A stretch of DNA of 64,000 bases from positions 5,952,001-6,016,000 of the forward strand of contig CP109468.1 of NCBI GenBank assembly GCA_036227345.1. Reading direction: 5' to 3'. The position numbers and the translations under genes are program-made. Positions within the stretch are counted from its first letter, which is position 1. Each line of letters opens with the position of its first letter. The notes beneath the pieces are model-generated. The model was not told the origin of the DNA. It did no database searches and was given only the letters and a program-made list of their open reading frames with translations. Below, in pieces: positions 63,515 to 64,000 of the stretch. This DNA is from Streptomyces sp. NBC_01463 (GTDB taxonomy: Bacteria > Actinomycetota > Actinomycetes > Streptomycetales > Streptomycetaceae).

Positions 63515-64000
63515 GTGCCGGACGACGTGGGGGGCAGGCCGTTCCCGAACGGCTGGGAGCCCGACGACGACCGCGGGGGCGCGGACGAGGACTTCGCCTC
63601 CGTGGTGTTCGACGAGGACTTCGTACGGGCCGCCGAGTTCCATGAACCCACCGCCGTCGAGCGGTTGTTGGCGGCCGCCGAGGCGCGCGCCGAGGCCGAC
63701 GCCTTCCGGGCCCGGGCCGGCGGCCCGCTGGACGACGACCCCTACGACGACGGCTACGGACGCGCGGGCGGCTACGGCGACCCGCTCGACGCGGATGACG
63801 ACGACACCTACGGCAGCGGTCCCTACGGGCGCCACGGCGGCTCCCTGCGCCCCTACCGGGGTGCCGCCCGCTGGCACCGGCCGGTGGCCTGGCTGCTCGC
63901 CGTGCTGATGGGGGTCGGCATGGTCGCGCTGGCCTTCAGCGCCGTCTTCCGCAACAGCTCGGGCGACCGGCAGGACCAGGTCCCGCCCCCGGCCACGAGC
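63515..64000 (+). CDS. acidic-tailed membrane protein, 3' end outside window
   Basis: The first 162 residues are visible, from GTG at 63515 to the right edge without a stop. A long acidic cytoplasmic region (about 1-122; many Asp/Glu, then D-D-D-P-Y-D-D-G-Y-G repeats rich in Gly/Tyr/Asp) precedes one transmembrane helix (about 124-145: W-L-L-A-V-L-M-G-V-G-M-V-A-L-A) and the start of an extracellular part. No domain recognised. TAGGCT at 63503-63508 ends 6 bases before the GTG, pointing to a leaderless mRNA. Confidence 0.8.
   Translation, partial: MPDDVGGRPFPNGWEPDDDRGGADEDFASVVFDEDFVRAAEFHEPTAVERLLAAAEARAEADAFRARAGGPLDDDPYDDGYGRAGGYGDPLDADDDDTYGSGPYGRHGGSLRPYRGAARWHRPVAWLLAVLMGVGMVALAFSAVFRNSSGDRQDQVPPPATS

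Overview
The window is a chromosomal stretch of a Streptomyces or a very close actinobacterial relative. GC content is very high, GTG starts are common, and the gene order tig - clpP1 - clpP2 - clpX - valS - folC - ndk - mreBCD - PBP2 - rodA - RNase ES - rplU - rpmA - obg - proB - proA is the one I know from the Streptomyces core chromosome (from memory, the region around SCO2585-SCO2620 in S. coelicolor). I see no phage, plasmid, insertion sequence or CRISPR array. Nearly all of the window is either core or slowly changing accessory DNA.

Layout. 1-5 kb: two paralogous amino-acid permeases on the minus strand (the first cut by the window edge) flank bioY and a covalent-FAD-type oxidoreductase. 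5-12.3 kb: mixed metabolism and stress genes: ribose-5-phosphate isomerase B, a Nei-type DNA glycosylase, an Eis-like acetyltransferase, a membrane PP2C phosphatase, a Kef-type antiporter, a small HD hydrolase and an acyltransferase-3. 12.8-18 kb: two tRNA genes (Gly-UCC and Pro-UGG) and the protein quality-control block tig-clpP1-clpP2-clpX with a ClgR-type box. 18-24.4 kb: a proline/glycine/tyrosine-rich membrane protein, valS, folC, a small membrane protein and ndk. 24.7-31 kb: the mreBCD-PBP2-RodA spore and lateral-wall cluster. 31-41 kb: CYTH-CHAD protein, B12-radical SAM protein, a repeat-built membrane protein, a DUF2344 protein and the very long RNase E/G.

41.2-60.1 kb is the most interesting part. 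Genes for a phosphate-linked cell-wall glycopolymer are placed around the essential rplU-rpmA-obg genes: galU, a sugar/alcohol-phosphate nucleotidyltransferase overlapping a glycerol-1-phosphate dehydrogenase-like gene, a GT4 glycosyltransferase, two large fusions of a GT2 glycosyltransferase with a TagF-type (CDP-glycerol) polymer transferase, galE, and the complete dTDP-rhamnose set (rmlA-B-D with rmlC convergent). Together they could supply UDP-glucose/galactose, dTDP-rhamnose and a CDP-activated glycerol phosphate, and polymerise them. That this is one pathway is inference. It fits the nearby mre/PBP2/RodA wall machinery and work I recall, but cannot check here, on polydiglycosylphosphate genes near this locus in S. 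coelicolor. The window ends with proB - orphan gene - proA and the start of an acidic membrane protein.

Transcriptional signals are unusually legible. About thirteen strong GC-rich hairpins separate units. At least six start codons sit 6-7 bases after a TANNNT hexamer (leaderless transcripts). One 5' leader folds its own ribosome-binding site into a perfect 15-bp stem.
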